DNA of 64,000 bases from Paraniabella ginsengisoli. GTDB taxonomy: Bacteria > Bacteroidota > Bacteroidia > Chitinophagales > Chitinophagaceae. The stretch is from positions 1,178,001 to 1,242,000 of the forward strand of contig NZ_JAKWBL010000004.1 of assembly GCF_022513635.1 (NCBI RefSeq). Direction: 5' to 3'. The notes under the pieces were generated by a model that ran no database searches, was not told where the DNA came from, and was given only the letters and a program-made list of their open reading frames with translations. A program made the translations under genes and the position numbers. Shown piece after piece: positions 48,683-59,732 of this stretch; position 1 is the first letter of the stretch; each line of letters starts with the position of its first letter.

Positions 48683-50158
48683 ATGAATAACTCATACTTA
48701 GGACTGGTTGAACAGACCTTTAATTTTCCGCAGGAAAATATAGAAGTTAAGAATGGCGACCTTATTTTTAACGGCATAGATTATAAGGCGCTTGTTAAGA
48801 AATACGGTACACCTTTAAAGGTGAGTTATCTCCCTAAAATTGGTATCAATATCAATAAGGCAAAGCAGTATTTTGCCAACGCCATGAAGAAGTATAAATA
48901 TGAAGGCAAGTACTTTTATACTTACTGTACCAAAAGTTCTCACTTTTCATTTGTGGTAGGCGAAGCGTTAAAGCACAACATACATTTGGAAACATCGTAT
49001 GCTTATGACATTGATATTATCAATCAGCTTTATAAACGCCGTAAAATAACAAAGGATATTAGCATCGTTTGCAACGGTTTCAAACAAAAAAATTATACAT
49101 CGCGAATAGCCAAATTGATTAACAGCGGTTTCAAAAATGTTATACCGGTTTTGGATAACAAAGAAGAGCTGAATATGTATAAGCGAAGTGTAAAAAGCAA
49201 AGATCCTTTTAAAATAGGCATCCGCATTGCGGTTGAGGAAGAACCCACTTTTCCGTTTTACACTTCAAGATTGGGTATAAGGGCAAAAGATGTGTTGGAA
49301 TTTTATGTAGATGAGATTGAAGGAAACGAAGATAAGTTTCAACTTAAAATGTTGCACATTTTCTTAAACAAAGGGATTAAAGATGATATTTACTACTGGA
49401 GTGAGTTGCGTAAAAGCATCAACCTGTATTGTCAGTTAAGAAAAATTTGCCCTGAGTTAGATTCCCTAAACATCGGCGGAGGTTTTCCTATAAAGCATAG
49501 CCTGGCTTTTGATTACGATTATCAGTTTATGATAAATGAGATCATCAGCAATATCAAATCGGCTTGTAAAAAAGCCAAAGTGCCTGTTCCTAATATTTAC
49601 ACAGAGTTTGGCAGTTACACGGTTGGCGAAAGCATGGCACATATTTACAGCGTCATTGGCGAAAAGCGCCAGAACGACCGCGAAACCTGGTATATGATCG
49701 ATTCGTCTTTCATCACTACATTGCCCGACACATGGGGCATTGGTGAGCGGTTTTTAATGTTGCCCATTAATAAGTGGGAAAACGAATATCAACGCGTTGT
49801 GCTGGGCGGTATTACATGCGACGGCCACGATTATTACGATTCGGAAGAACATATTAACGAAGTATTCTTACCCAAAATAAAAAATGATAACGGTGTTGGC
49901 GGATTAGGTGTGCTTTCTATTGATCCCACCCGTAAGCCCGAAGAAGAAAAAGATAAAGAGCCATTATATGTAGGCTTTTTCCACACCGGCGCCTACCAGG
50001 ATCAGATAAGCGGTTACGGCGGTATTAAGCATTGTCTTATTCCTTCGCCTAAGCATGTCATTATCGAATATGATAAAAATGGAAATTTGGAAGAATGGGT
50101 GTACGCTAAAGAACAATCTGCTCAAAGCATGTTGAAGATATTGGGATATTTGAGATAG
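48683..50158 (+). CDS. Arginine decarboxylase-like fold-III PLP enzyme
   Basis: An alanine-racemase/ornithine-decarboxylase-fold PLP decarboxylase, annotated in Bacteroidota as arginine decarboxylase (agmatine and polyamine synthesis). The PLP Lys lies in YTYCTKSSHFSFV; later blocks are VCNGFKQKNY, LNIGGGFPIKHSL, TEFGSYTVGESMAH and a Cys/Asp block GGITCDGHDYYDS near the active site. It is about 491 residues from ATG 48683, chosen because the upstream GTG start at 48656 adds only a short nonconserved tail. The frame is intact. Confidence 0.83.
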   Translation: MNNSYLGLVEQTFNFPQENIEVKNGDLIFNGIDYKALVKKYGTPLKVSYLPKIGININKAKQYFANAMKKYKYEGKYFYTYCTKSSHFSFVVGEALKHNIHLETSYAYDIDIINQLYKRRKITKDISIVCNGFKQKNYTSRIAKLINSGFKNVIPVLDNKEELNMYKRSVKSKDPFKIGIRIAVEEEPTFPFYTSRLGIRAKDVLEFYVDEIEGNEDKFQLKMLHIFLNKGIKDDIYYWSELRKSINLYCQLRKICPELDSLNIGGGFPIKHSLAFDYDYQFMINEIISNIKSACKKAKVPVPNIYTEFGSYTVGESMAHIYSVIGEKRQNDRETWYMIDSSFITTLPDTWGIGERFLMLPINKWENEYQRVVLGGITCDGHDYYDSEEHINEVFLPKIKNDNGVGGLGVLSIDPTRKPEEEKDKEPLYVGFFHTGAYQDQISGYGGIKHCLIPSPKHVIIEYDKNGNLEEWVYAKEQSAQSMLKILGYLR

Positions 50159-50160
50159 TT

Positions 50161-50230
50161 TTTATTGACCCGGCTGTATTGCATGTGGCATCGAAATTGC
50201 CACGCTCGTTTCATCGTTCCGATTATAAAT
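50161..50230 (+). repeat. Dispersed repeat, family A copy 6
   Basis: ttgacccggctgtat, gtggcatcgaaattgccacg and ctcgtttcatcgttccgatt; very close to copy 3 at 28255. Directly follows the decarboxylase stop codon. Confidence 0.75.
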
Positions 50231-50248
50231 GAACTGTAATATATTTTC

Positions 50249-50283
50249 AGACCCGGAAGGTTTTTAAAATCTTCCGGGTCTTT
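50249..50283. terminator. Palindrome, family D copy 2 (bidirectional terminator-like)
   Basis: agacccggaagg / cttccgggtct with tttttaaaat between them and T residues after. It lies between the decarboxylase and VIT-protein genes, which converge. Confidence 0.7.
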
Positions 50284-50337
50284 GTTTATAACGTTAAAAA
50301 TAGAGTTTAAAAAACCGCCTTCACGATTTTTCTAAAA

Positions 50338-53268
50338 TTAAAACCTAAACTCACCCACCAGCATCCCATCTGCTTCTTTACCATTTTCGCCACTTTGTAG
50401 TGTAATAATTTTTCGGGTTTGTTTACCGCTTGCATAATACAAATATATTTCAGCCATTAAAGTGGTTGGTCCGCTAATTGTAAGTTGATTTTCTCCAAAG
50501 AAATTAGTTTCTACTTTGTAAGTTCCCTTAATTGCCTTTTTTAGTAGAAATTGCTCTGGGCCAAAACCATCCGTAAAATCATTGCTTATTCTGCCTCCAA
50601 TAGATATTTGTTTATTGCTGTAATAACATTTTTCACCATTAGGCGCAGTTACCCAAAGGTCAATATCGGTATCTGCTTTATTCCAGTTAAGGACTACACG
50701 CACATCCACCGGAAGGTTTGCGATAATGCGTTTATCAATTTTTGTTATGTCCAGCTGATTGCGATGTAGTGCCAAAAGCTCATTAATTTCTATCACAATT
50801 ACTTCTTCTATACCCTCATCTCTGAAAGCAGCTTCCTGGCTGTAGCTTTTAGTAAGAACAGCATACAATTCATTTAACGCTTCTTGATATTTTTTATTAT
50901 CCGCAAGCGCAAGCGCATAATCTCTGGTGCTTTGAGGATCCATTGGCCGCCAATCTTTTATTTTTTCGTAACCCAAAGCTCTTTTTCAAAGTTTCCCAAT
51001 TGTTTTAGTTTGTATGCCATCATTTTGTATAACGCCGCATCTTCGATAGCAAGTTCGGCGATATTACTAAGTATCATTCCGGCCGTATCGCTATTATTGT
51101 TTTTATAAAACCAATTGGCTACATCAAAATAAAATGAAGGCGTAGTTTCATATACATTTCTCAGTTGTAAATAAGTAGCATAGGCATCTTCTTTTTTACG
51201 CCTTCTAATTTTTTAATATAATCTTTATCGCTTTTAAATTCTGGAATTTTAATATCTGGAATATTTACAGCATTGATATTCTTTACAGTAGTTATGGCAG
51301 CTGTAATGCTTTTTTGTTTTTGCGTTCCATAACCAATTACTACAACTTCTTCCAGTTTAGAATCTTGTAAGTTGCCATCTGCTGTAGCTTCAGCGTTAAC
51401 TATGTTGCTCATTTCACTTTCTCTGACAGGCGGTGGCGCTATTGGTGCGGTTGTCGCAATCCCTCTTATTACCGGAGTTGGATATTGTTTCTTAGTAGAC
51501 GACTTAAAATCTTTCGCCCACCACTTTTTCAGCTCGCTTACTGTTGCTGCGGCATCTTCTAATAAATCATTTACCCGTTCTTCTTTAGCCAGTATGTTTT
51601 CTTTTTTAAGTCGATTATATTCAGCCATCAATTCTACCGGTGGGGCGATATCGTATCGCACATAATCTGCTACATTTTCCAATACTAATAAGCTGGTGTT
51701 GCGGGTAACGATACTAAATTGCTTACTTAAATTGCTTATGTTTTCTTTGTTTTTTCATAATTCAAATCCAGAGCTGCAATTTTCTTTTGTGCCCAAATAC
51801 GATGCACATCCAAATTATTAGCATCCTCATTCAGTTTTATTTTTTTGCGTTGTGTAATTTTATTTCCCCAGCCATATAGCAGAATAATTTCTTTTGATGG
51901 ATCTTGTAGTAAACCCGAAATGCTTATAGAATGCGAAACCGGAATATGCACATCGGGATATACTTCGCTCACACCATCCCCTTCAATACCCAGAAATTGC
52001 AGATGTTCTTTGCTCAGATCATTAAAAGCCTGATTAACCGACTGATTTCCCAGGTTGATAAACTGCCCTCCGTTTTTCCCACTAATATTTTTTAATACAC
52101 TGTAATCAGTAATGGCGCTGGTGGTAATGGTATGAATTGGTTTGTTAAGATTGATTTCGTTATCGCCAAAGCTACTCATGCCATCTGTAAAAAATAATAT
52201 TTCATCAATGCCAGAAAGTAGAATGTTACTAACAAAATACGGCAACTTAAGTACACTGTAATCGGTAGCGCCATCATATACAAAGCTTTCAATACGTTTC
52301 CTCAAAGCGCTCCAATCCCCATTTGAAATGCGGTATGTGTTGTCATAAGTAAGTCGATCGTTTAAAAGGCCTAAAGTAATTGAGAGATTTTGTTTTTGTT
52401 GAATGATTTTATCCAGTAACTCCAGTTCTTTTTTATGATCCCTTTTGGAACCACTTAATGAAATATCCCATAGCAATCCGATATTGTTTCCCCAACGCCT
52501 TTCGCGGCTTTCAGTTTCAGGAAAATCATTAATTAAAAAATAAGCGCTTTTGTCTGTATTAGGTTGTATGAGGCTTTCAAATGTGTTGATTTGTTTGGGT
52601 AAATTAATAACCAACGATTTTTCCGGTTTATAATTTTCCTTATTCAGTTCTGCAATAAATGCATTTGCAGTTTGCGAAAAAGAAAAACTACCGTCTGGCT
52701 GTTCAACTAATATTGGTTTTTGGTTGGTTGCAAAAACTGAAACTTTTAAATCAAACTCAGCAATCGCTTTATCATATTGAAACGGCAAATGATATTGCAA
52801 GGCATTGCCCGAAACCATTTTTAAGGTTTCTTCATAGCCAATTGTAATGGTGCGTGTACCGCCAATAGGGAAAGGAAAAATACGGGTACGAAAATTATTG
52901 CCTTCTACTTTTTCTAAAAGACCCGGATCAACATTGCGCTGTTCAATGCTTTCAAAAATTTCTGTTGCTCTTGCTTTTTCAACAGGAACCGCTTCGCGCA
53001 TTGTGCCGTTTATATCGAGGGCATATCGACTTACAGTTACGCCTTCGGGCATAGGAAAAGTAAGTTCACCTTCCAACACTCTTTTGCCACTGTTTTTAAA
53101 TGAAAGGGTCATATTGGTGGTGGCAATATTTCCAACAATTGTTACGTCCACATTCATTTTCTCAAGTACAACAGGGTTGCCTGTTTCGCCGGTAACTTTA
53201 AGCGTAGGCATTTGTGAATAAGAACTCAGAAAAGCGCAAATAAAGATCAGGGTTAGAATAGTTCTCAT
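50338..53268 (-). CDS. VIT/vWA-domain secreted protein with DUF2135-like end and SusC-like motif (three frameshifts)
   Basis: A protein of about 976 residues after joining. It has a signal peptide (LTLIFICAFLSSYSQ), a VIT domain (residues about 20-150, NMTLSFKNSGKRVLEGELTF), a vWA-like region (GLLWDISLSGS; EILFFTDGMSSFGD), a helical stretch, then LEEVVVIGYGTQKQ, which matches the plug-start motif of SusC receptors. TPR-like helices follow (YALALADNKKYQEALNELY), then a beta domain VLNWNKADTDIDLWVTAPNG of DUF2135 type. Lost bases near 51750, 51195 and 50990 split it. Function unknown; metal-dependent adhesion is possible. Confidence 0.78.
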
Positions 53269-53393
53269 AAATCTGTTTAATATTAAGATGCGATTCTGGC
53301 GCAAATTGCATAACCATTAATTAGATAATTTAGGTTCATGAAAAAAACTAACCTTTGCAACACGAATCAATTGGTTTAAATCTTAAGAAAAGT

Positions 53394-54164
53394 ATGAAAC
53401 AGCTAATCCAGAGTTTAACAATTGTAATCCTTATATGGGCCTCGTCTTGCGGCCATAAAAATGCCCCGCTAACAAGCTCAATGCATACCGAAGGGTTACA
53501 CCATAAGTGGAAGATTGTAAGCATGAAAAATGCTGAAGACAATTTGCCTGATGTATATATTGATTTAAGAGATGTTTATCATTCTGGCGCAACTGCGGGC
53601 TGTCAATATTTTTCTTTTACGCCAAAGTTTGGGCATAATAGCAGAATAAAAATAGATAATATTTCTACTCATTTAGCAGCGTGTTCAGATGGTTCGCTTG
53701 ATAATATTCTATTGAGCAACCTTAAAGATGTCGCTACTTTCTCTTTGGTAAATAGTGATCTGAAATTCTTTGCTACTGATGGTTCTACTTTATTTAAAGG
53801 TCGTAAAGCAGCTGATGATGAGAAAGGCTCAGTAAACCGCAAATGGTATATTCAAACTATGATCAACGCCAACAATGAGCAGTTGCTAAAAGACACGGCA
53901 TTTATAGACTTAACTGATTTTGATAAAGGAACAGGAAGCGTAGGTTGCAATCGTTTTTCATTTGCTGTCACTGCCGATGATACTTACAACATCAGCATCG
54001 GTAATGCGATCAGTACAAGAATGTTTTGCCAGGATGCTGCGGTTAATGAATCGGTGTTTACTAAAGTGTTGCCTTTGGTTAGTAAATACCAGGTGATTGG
54101 CAATCGGCTTAAGTTATTTGATAAAGCCAACACGTTGTTGATAGAAGCTGAAGAAAGATTGTAA
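53394..54164 (+). CDS. Lipoprotein with two META/HslJ-like domains
   Basis: The lipoprotein signal SLTIVILIWASSCG (Cys 19) is followed by two META-type units, each with a Gly-Cys core: GATAGCQYFSFT (about 80) and GTGSVGCNRFSFAV (about 195), the second with MFCQDAAVNESVF after it as in HslJ. It has 257 residues and an intact frame. HslJ-like proteins are linked to heat or drug resistance; the role here is open. ATG 53394 is chosen because it opens the signal peptide. Confidence 0.83.
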   Translation: MKQLIQSLTIVILIWASSCGHKNAPLTSSMHTEGLHHKWKIVSMKNAEDNLPDVYIDLRDVYHSGATAGCQYFSFTPKFGHNSRIKIDNISTHLAACSDGSLDNILLSNLKDVATFSLVNSDLKFFATDGSTLFKGRKAADDEKGSVNRKWYIQTMINANNEQLLKDTAFIDLTDFDKGTGSVGCNRFSFAVTADDTYNISIGNAISTRMFCQDAAVNESVFTKVLPLVSKYQVIGNRLKLFDKANTLLIEAEERL

Positions 54165-54185
54165 TCCTTACAATAGCTAATTTAA

Positions 54186-54297
54186 TAGTGTTAAGTATAG
54201 TATGATGTCAGGCTGAGCTTGCCGAAGCCCACTCTGACGACCCTTCGCAGGCTCAGGGTGATAACAGACACGACAGATTTTACTTAACAAAACACTA
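54186..54297 (-). mobile_element. MITE-like element, copy 2 (112 bp)
   Basis: Ends tagtgtt and aacacta, inverse orientation to copy 1 at 45010. The core hairpin and several flanking blocks match (cttaacaaaacacta; gtgtctgttatcaccctgag on the minus strand). It fills much of the 400-bp gap 54165-54564; the rest is promoter and leader. Confidence 0.65.
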
Positions 54298-54361
54298 GTT
54301 CTAAAAAATATTTTACTTCCTTGCATGTAATGCAACGGTAATCAACGTGTTGCAGATTTTC

Positions 54362-54391
54362 TTTGTGCTGCATTAATTTTTTCTATATTTG
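54362..54391 (+). promoter_or_regulatory. Promoter of the MscS-like gene
   Basis: tttg (54362-54365), 18-bp gap, tatatttg (54384-54391): a full Bacteroidota promoter. The leader is about 165 nt. Confidence 0.65.
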
Positions 54392-54564
54392 TATGGATCA
54401 CAGATATAATTGACAACATAATGTCATTATTTCCTTTACGATAATTCTTGCTGACCTATTACGCATTTATCGTTTAACTAAGTAAGGCGCTAACGCTAAC
54501 TACCGTCGTTTTCTTACTGCAGAGAAATTCTATTTTTTTAACTAAAACTAAAACCTAAAACACA

Positions 54565-55898
54565 ATGGTAAAATTACTTTCACAAATTTTATTGCAACAA
54601 CAAATAAACCCTAATGAAGAACAATCGAATGTAATATATGGAGCCTCCGAAACTCTAGCACAGCGGTTTGAAAGTGCTGGTCAATGGCTGGGTTTAACCG
54701 GGCATGCATTAAACATTGTAGGTGGGTTGCTATTGCTGATCTTGGGATATTTGGTAGCAAAGTTTGTTGGCGGACTTATAAAAAATGCGATCAGCAAATC
54801 GGGTATCGATAGTAAAACTAAAGGAAAAATATCCATATCGAAAATGGCAGGTAAGCTGGTATATTACCTGTTGATGATAATCGTATTGATGGCTACGTTA
54901 AGCTTAATGGGAGTAAGTGGAGATGTTTTGGCCCCGCTCAATCAAATGACGAGTAAGTTCTTTGGAGCCATTCCAAACATTTTGGCTGCGGGTATCATTG
55001 CTTATGTAGGTTATTTTCTTGCAAAAATCGTTGCTGAACTTATTGAAGCATCGGGCGATAAAATTCGCTCTTGTATGCCGCGACTTACTAAAATTAAAGA
55101 CAACAACCAGTTTGACAATAGTTTGACGGAAGTAAACCAGGACCTAAAAGAAGTAAAAGCAGATGCGGCGCAGATTGACATTGTGCGCATTCTAAAAACG
55201 TAGCTTTTATTTTCATTTTCGTTCCCATCCTGATCATCGCCTTAGAGAAATTAAATATGCAGGTAATTACAAAACCTGCTACCAATATGCTCGATACTTT
55301 TATTAATGCTATACCAAGTATTGTGTATGCCATTATTATTCTGTTGGCTGCAGCAATCGGTGGTAAATTCTTAACAGGGCTGTTGCGCGAATTGCTAATA
55401 AGCCTTGGCGCAGATAAGCTAAGTGAAAAACTACAATTAAATAATGTGCTGGGCAGTATCAGCCTTGTAAAAGTGATCACCAACATTGCTTACTTTTTTA
55501 TCATCTACATTGGTATTGTTGAAGCCTCCAAACAGTTAGGATTGATGGAGGTTGTAGATGTGTTGGATAACGTATTAGCAGTTGCCGGTAAAATTGTATT
55601 TGGGTTGTTGATTCTGGCGCTGGGCAATGTGGTGGCAAATTTTGTTACCGGCCTTTTCCTGAAAAACAAAAATGCCAATAAACTTACTTCTGCAATTATA
55701 CGTGGCGCTATTATTATTATCTTTTTGGCAATGGGCTTACACGCCATGGGTATTGCCAACGATATTATTGAACTGGCATTTGGTTTAAGTTTGGGTGCTA
55801 TTGCTGTGGCATTTGCTTTGTCTTTTGGATTAGGCGGGCGCGAAGCAGCAGGACAAGAAGTGAAAGAGTTCTTTTCTAAACTTAAAAATAAAGAGTAA
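54565..55898 (+). CDS. Mechanosensitive channel family protein with TM-helix repeats (one frameshift)
   Basis: An MscS-related membrane protein made of repeated conserved TM helices: first half GGLLLLILGYLVAKFVGGLI, AGIIAYVGYFLAKIVAELIE; second half AIIILLAAAIGGKFLTGLLR, LILALGNVVANFVTGLFL, AVAFALSFGLGGREAAGQ, the last resembling the MscS pore-end block. One A is missing near 55198 (ILK then NVAFIFIFVPILIIALEKL), so it reads as two frames. Joined length is about 444 residues. Probable osmotic valve. Confidence 0.82.
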
Positions 55899-55918
55899 GA
55901 AACGGCGGATCTTTATTA

Positions 55919-55970
55919 AGCCGTCAATGAATATGTAGCATCGGTATTGCTACGCTCCGTTTTTTTGTGG
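55919..55970 (+). repeat. Dispersed repeat, family A copy 7
   Basis: ccgtcaatgaatatgtagca, tcggtattgctacgctccgt followed by a T run. The gap 55899-56255 holds this, the palindrome at 55999, another family A copy at 56070 and the fusA promoter. Confidence 0.65.
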
Positions 55971-55998
55971 TGCAAATGGCATCCTATATAAACGGGGC

Positions 55999-56034
55999 AA
56001 AGACTTCGCAGGTTTTAAATCCTGCGAAGTCTTT
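55999..56034. terminator. Palindrome, family D copy 3 (terminator-like)
   Basis: aaagacttcgcagg / cctgcgaagtcttt, 14-bp perfect arms around ttttaaat, with a T run after. About 100 bp past the channel gene. Confidence 0.75.
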
Positions 56035-56069
56035 TATGTTAGCGCAACAGTCCAGGCATGCACCACAAA

Positions 56070-56114
56070 ACAAAAGTGCGACGCAATTTCGCCGATAGAA
56101 GTACTGTCGCCGGT
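56070..56114 (-). repeat. Dispersed repeat, family A copy 8
   Basis: The minus strand reads tcggcgaaattgcgtcgcac, matching the conserved core of the family. Confidence 0.6.
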
Positions 56115-56151
56115 TACAAAAAAATCAAATTACTAATTCTGCTTATTTCCT

Positions 56152-56159
56152 TACCTTTG
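56152..56159 (+). promoter_or_regulatory. -7 box of fusA
   Basis: tacctttg matches TAnnTTTG, 97 bp upstream of the start codon. Confidence 0.55.
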
Positions 56160-56255
56160 CAGCCTTAAATTAAGGGCTTCATGCGCTTGGTATTCAAGTT
56201 GTTGACAATCAGTAATTTAAGGATTTAAAAGTTTATAATTCAACTAAGAATAATC

Positions 56256-58407
56256 ATGGCAGATTTAAAATTTCAAAGAAACTTTGGTATTGCCGCCCAC
56301 ATTGATGCCGGTAAAACCACCACAACCGAACGTATTTTACGATACACCGGTATGATTCACCGTATCGGTGAGGTACATGATGGCGCTGCTACCACCGACT
56401 GGATGGAGCAGGAAAAAGAGCGCGGTATTACCATTACCTCTGCTGCAGTAAGCTGTAAATGGCAGTTCCCTACCGATAAAGGAAAAGCTGTTACAGGAAC
56501 TACTAAAGAATATTCTTTTAACATTATTGATACTCCGGGTCACGTGGATTTTACCGTTGAGGTAGAGCGTTCTATGCGTGTTTTGGATGGTTTGATCGCC
56601 TTGTTTTCTGCGGTTGATGGTGTGGAGCCTCAATCTGAAACAGTTTGGCGCCAGGCTAACCGTTACAGAGTTCCACGTATCGGGTTCGTAAATAAAATGG
56701 ATCGCCAGGGTGCAGATTTTTTGAACGTTGTAAAACAAGTTCGTGAAATGCTGGGCTCTAAAGCGGTGCCATTGCAGTTACCAATTGGTGCTGAAGATGA
56801 TTTTAAAGGTGTGGTGGATCTGATCAAAATGAAAGGGATCATCTGGCACATGGAAACTGAAGGAATGACTTTTGATGAAATTGATATTCCTGCCGACATG
56901 GTTGAAGAAGCGAATGAATGGAGAGCACAATTAGTTGAAGCGGTGGCTGAATATGACGATCAGTTGATGGAGAAATTCTTCGACGATCCAAACACCATTT
57001 CTGAAGATGAAATTCATGCAGCCATTCGTAAGGCAACAATCGATTTAAGCATTGTGCCAATGATGTGTGGTTCTTCCTTCAAAAATAAAGGTGTACAAAC
57101 CGCACTTGATGGAGTTTGTCGCTACCTGCCTTCTCCGGTTGACGTAGAAGCAATTGAAGGAACGGATCCTGAAGATCCTGAAAAGAAATTAGTTCGTAAG
57201 CCCGATGCAAAAGAACCATTTTGCTGCATTGGCTTTTAAAATTATGACGGATCCATTCGTGGGTCGTCTGGCCTTCTTCCGTTGTTATAGCGGCCATTTA
57301 GATGCAGGTTCATATGTATTGAATGTGCGTAGCGGTAAGAAAGAGCGTATCAGCCGTATCATGAAAATGTTCGCAAACAAACAAAACCCTGTTGATTTTA
57401 TTGAAGCGGGTGATATTGGTGCAGCGGTAGGATTTAAAGAAATCAAAACCGGTGATACTCTTTGCGATGAAAACCATCCGATCACTTTAGAGAACATGTT
57501 CATTCCAGAGCCTGTAATCTCTGTAGCGGTTGAGCCTAAAACTCAGGCTGACGTTGATAAAATGGGTATGGCTATTGCGAAGCTGGTTGAAGAAGATCCT
57601 ACACTTCGTGTAAAAACAGATGAAGATACTGGCCAGACTATCTTAAGCGGTATGGGTGAGCTTCATTTGGAGATCATCATCGATCGTATGCGTCGTGAGT
57701 TTAAAGTAGAAGTAAACCAGGGTGCACCTCAGGTAGCTTACAAAGAAGCGTTCAACACAACTGTGGAGCATCGCGAAACTTTGAAAAAGCAAACCGGTGG
57801 TCGTGGTAAATTTGCCGACATCCAGTTTAGCATTGGCCCTGTAGACGAAGAGTGGCAAAAAGAAAATCCCGATAAACATTATCAGTTTGTAAACGATCTT
57901 TTTGGTGGTTCTATTCCTCGTGAATTTGTACCAGCTATCCAAAAAGGTTTTGAGTCAGCAATGACAAGCGGCGTATTAGCAAGCTATCCGGTAGATAATA
58001 TGAAGATTCGCGTATTCGACGGAAGTTTCCACGCTGTGGATTCTGATGCTATGTCTTTCGAGCTTTGCGCTAAGCAAGGTTTCCGTGAAGCCGGTAGAAA
58101 AGCAAAACCAGTTTTGTTAGAACCCATTATGAAAGTTGAAGTATTAACTCCCGAGCAATACATGGGAGATGTAACGGGTGACTTAAACCGTCGTCGTGGA
58201 TTAATGGAAGGTATGGATACCCGTGCAGGCGTTCAGGTTATTAAAGCTAAAGTTCCGTTGAGCGAAATGTTTGGTTATGTAACTCAATTGCGTTCTTTAA
58301 GCTCTGGCCGTGCTTCCAGCACCATGGAGTTCTCTCACTATGCTTCTGCACCTACCAACATCGCGGAAGAAGTGATTGCAAAAGCAAAAGGTAAAGTAAC
58401 TGCTTAA
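56256..58407 (+). CDS. fusA: Elongation factor G (one frameshift)
   Basis: The translational GTPase that drives ribosome translocation. It has the P-loop [14 protein letters not shown], switch [26 protein letters not shown] and NKMDR; later [28 protein letters not shown] and [15 protein letters not shown]. One extra T near 57224 (CCATTTTGC for CCATTTGC) interrupts EPF-AALAFK. Joined length is about 717 residues. Breakage of this essential gene at a T run is the clearest sign of a sequencing error in the window. It is transcribed alone. Confidence 0.97.
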
Positions 58408-58461
58408 TTAGCGAGTAGGGAATAGTGAATGGTGAATAAGTAGTTTCAGATAAATTGTAAG

Positions 58462-58488
58462 ACCCCGGTATTTTGCCGGGGTTTTTTT
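58462..58488 (+). terminator. Terminator of fusA
   Basis: A 7-bp stem (accccgg / ccggggt), loop tattttg and seven T residues, 55 bp past the stop codon. Confidence 0.9.
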
Positions 58489-58499
58489 GTGTATTAGTC

Positions 58500-58560
58500 A
58501 GCAGTCAATATATGGGATCGGTGTTGCCACGCTCGCTTGTACAGTAGAATATATTCAGCC
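58500..58560 (+). repeat. Dispersed repeat, family A copy 9
   Basis: agtcaatatatgggatcggt, gttgccacgctcgcttgtac, agtagaatatattcagcc. Confidence 0.75.
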
Positions 58561-58607
58561 AACATAAGCCAGCCACAACAGTTTTTCCGTATCTCGTATA
58601 TTAAACA

Positions 58608-59569
58608 CTACCCTTTCCTCACACCATACTTCACATAACTAAACGCAAGTAAAGGCATAACGATCAAGGTCAGTAGTCCCCATCCCGCGCCAGTGCTGTA
58701 TGCTACAATGGTAATTGCAGCCAGGTAAAAAGGATAAGTCAATAATAACAAACCAAACATAATCGAAGTAAAATGATCGGTTTTGCCAAAAAGTAGCGTT
58801 ACAATACATTTGATTGTCCAATACAATGGCGCGTGAAGTAAGGCTCCTGCCAAAGCAAAAGGAGCAAGAATTATTTTTTGTAGTAATGAGCTTTTGCCAA
58901 ATTTTTGTTTAAGCAATTTTTTGTCTAGAGGTTTCACTTCATAAACCAACGGCTGTAATTGGGTTTTCAGCTTTTCGTTAAACAGCGTATAGTTAATGCC
59001 ATCGGCATTATTTAAATCGAACACATCGGCGTTAATAAAATCTCCAAAATGAAGATGGATTTTATTCCCAAACTTATAGAAAGAACTATAGTTAATTCCG
59101 GCGGGCAATACTTTCACAGGTATGCCAGTGTTCCATGCCTGAAACGCAAGCCTTGCTGTACCCTTTTTAACGAACGCAAGTGCCACTCGTTCACACAAAG
59201 CCCTTCGCTAAATATCAATACAGCCTCTTCTTTTTTAAACAACTCAATGCACTCGTCAAACGTTTTATAATTAATATTCAGATTTTCTGCGCCTTCCCTT
59301 ACGCGGTACACCGGTAGCATTTTTAGCGCTCGCAATACTCTAAATATATATTTGTTTTTGAACGCATCGCCTCTTGCCAAAGAGGTTATGGGAATCTCAA
59401 ACAATACATCAAAAATCATCGCATCAAGAAACGAGTTGGGATGATTAGCGGCAATAAGTAAAGGGCCCTTTGTATTCAACAAATATTTTTTGTCAACATA
59501 AATAGAATGGCAAAAAAGATGAATAGCCGCACGCACATATATTTTAAGTAACCGGTAAAGCAAAGTCAA
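58608..59569 (-). CDS. 1-acyl-sn-glycerol-3-phosphate acyltransferase (PlsC-like, one frameshift)
   Basis: Acylates lysophosphatidic acid in phospholipid synthesis. It has the PlsC motifs: AANHPNSFLDAM (His and Asp of the HX4-5D motif), LPVYRVREG and FSEGLCVNEWHLR (EGxC variant of the EGTR block). The frame breaks near 59170, joining HLRSLKR to KGTARLAFQAW. The C-terminal third has two or three membrane helices (LLTYPFYLAAITIVAYS). Joined length is about 320 residues. Confidence 0.85.
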
Positions 59570-59732
59570 ATATGTTAAGGAAGCAATATAGAGAAATGAA
59601 CAGAAATGTTTCTATTTTCTTAATTTTTGTAAAAATTACAATAAATCATGACAGTACATGACAGTTAGCGGTTTTTGTTGAATTATTTTCGACTTCTAAA
59701 GATTTGCTTACTATATAGAAAATTTACAATTC

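Noticed and set aside
57205..57245. Programmed frameshifting in fusA or rpoD
   Set aside because: No known programmed slip site in these genes; single-base homopolymer changes restore standard proteins, and the same pattern recurs in about thirty unrelated genes.
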